From an uncultured Eubacteriales bacterium (lineage in GTDB: Bacteria; Bacillota; Clostridia; TANB77; CAG-508): a DNA stretch of 64,000 nucleotides. The stretch covers positions 17,009-81,008 of the forward strand of contig CASEEU010000012.1 in the NCBI GenBank assembly GCA_949287075.1. Direction: 5' to 3'. Position 1 is the first letter of the stretch. The number at the start of each line of letters is the position of its first letter. The translations under genes and the position numbers were made by a program. Of this stretch, positions 63,627 through 64,000 are shown in pieces. The notes under the pieces are model-generated. The model worked only from the letters and a program-made list of their open reading frames with translations. It was not told the DNA's origin and searched no databases.

Positions 63627-64000
63627 GGGTAAATAATTATATATAAATACAAACTAAAAATTATACATGTTTTTAAGATATGTATAATTTTTTTGATTTT
63701 TTATACATATTTATCGAATAGCTTTCTTGACATTTCATATACATTTGACTTTTAATATGCATATGATATAAAAAACGTGAATTATGAAAATATATTAAAT
63801 AAAATTTTGTGCAATCTTCTGTTAAACTAATAATAACTTTTATAAATAAAAAATATATAATAAGAAAAAATTATAGATATAAATTTAAAAATATAATAAG
63901 TAAAATAATTATGGTAATGAAATTATATAAGTAAAATAAAAAAATGTCTTAAAATTGATTTTAATAAGTCATAAGAATATTGATATAACTATAATACAAA
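63627..64000. other. AT-rich intergenic region at the window end
   Basis: Holds the terminator at 63658-63700 and a possible promoter TTGACT (63745-63750), 16 bases, TATAAA (63767-63772), preceded by TTGACA at 63727. From 63780 on it is over 80% A+T with no reading frame of note. Confidence 0.5.
63658..63700 (+). terminator. Terminator of the NT5C-like gene
   Basis: Eleven-base stem, 63658-63668 with 63680-63690, then TTTTGATTTTTT. Confidence 0.8.

Noticed and set aside
1-64000. tRNA, rRNA, riboswitch or T-box search by eye
   Set aside because: No stretch shows the expected clover-leaf, CCA-adjacent or T-box features; the few G/C-rich stretches are explained by genes or hairpins.

Overview
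The window is AT-rich (roughly 30% G+C) and reads as a chromosome segment of a low-GC Bacillota, most likely an uncultivated gut-type Clostridia. Support for this: strong AGGAGG ribosome binding sites, several TTG starts, sigma-A promoters of the TTGACA/TATAAT kind, rpmF, smpB, class II fructose-bisphosphate aldolase, a CsoR-copZ-copA copper locus, and SipW/TasA-type surface genes. No tRNA, rRNA or CRISPR array is visible.

Layout. 0-7 kb: a partial unknown gene, asnB (minus strand), a decayed DUF5662 gene, rpmF, a TetR regulator, and the copper operon csoR-copZ-copA with a palindromic operator inside its promoter spacer. 7-15 kb: a permuted NlpC/P60-like enzyme, small membrane proteins, a compositionally foreign minus-strand ORFan, a maltose-type acetyltransferase, a Pr6Pr membrane protein, a GT4 glycosyltransferase, an S66 LD-carboxypeptidase and a VanY-type carboxypeptidase. 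15-25.6 kb: several HAD phosphatases, an ABC exporter pair, an RNA-repair-type HAD protein (HAD_SAK_1) followed by a decayed 2H phosphoesterase, a GNAT, a C26 peptidase, and a peroxiredoxin whose start codon lies inside a perfect 18-bp hairpin. 25.3-36 kb: DUF1540, fba, smpB, two secreted Thr/Asn- or helix-rich membrane-anchored proteins, DUF2207, tsaC/Sua5, an ECF sigma factor with an anti-sigma factor carrying an FtsX-like extracytoplasmic domain, nnrD, and a Xer-type recombinase next to a long inverted repeat. 36-39.3 kb: a class A penicillin-binding protein and a second foreign ORFan.

40.4-63.0 kb is the most striking part. It is one long locus, nearly all on the plus strand, that combines: five signal-peptidase-I-like membrane proteins of the SipW/ER type (three with the Ser-His dyad, two that have lost it); about seven small single-membrane-segment secreted proteins of TasA/camelysin style, including a probable major subunit with its own strong promoter; a giant repeat protein of about 2,560 residues with many YGGGNQ-type beta-solenoid turns; and, in the middle, a membrane-anchored McrB-like AAA+ ATPase paired with a DUF2357-like partner that lacks a visible nuclease domain, plus two or three unknown cytosolic helical proteins. 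I read it as a surface fibre or matrix assembly system in which a McrBC-derived ATPase pair has been joined to SipW-dependent secretion. I know of no described system of this composition.

A second unusual signal is a pair of long palindromic elements (34813-34933 and 51442-51679). They share conserved sub-terminal motifs but have unrelated, self-complementary outer arms. Decayed genes and probable frameshifts are recorded at 2488-2947, 10322-10703, 22903-23093, 25154-25255 and at the end of the giant surface gene.
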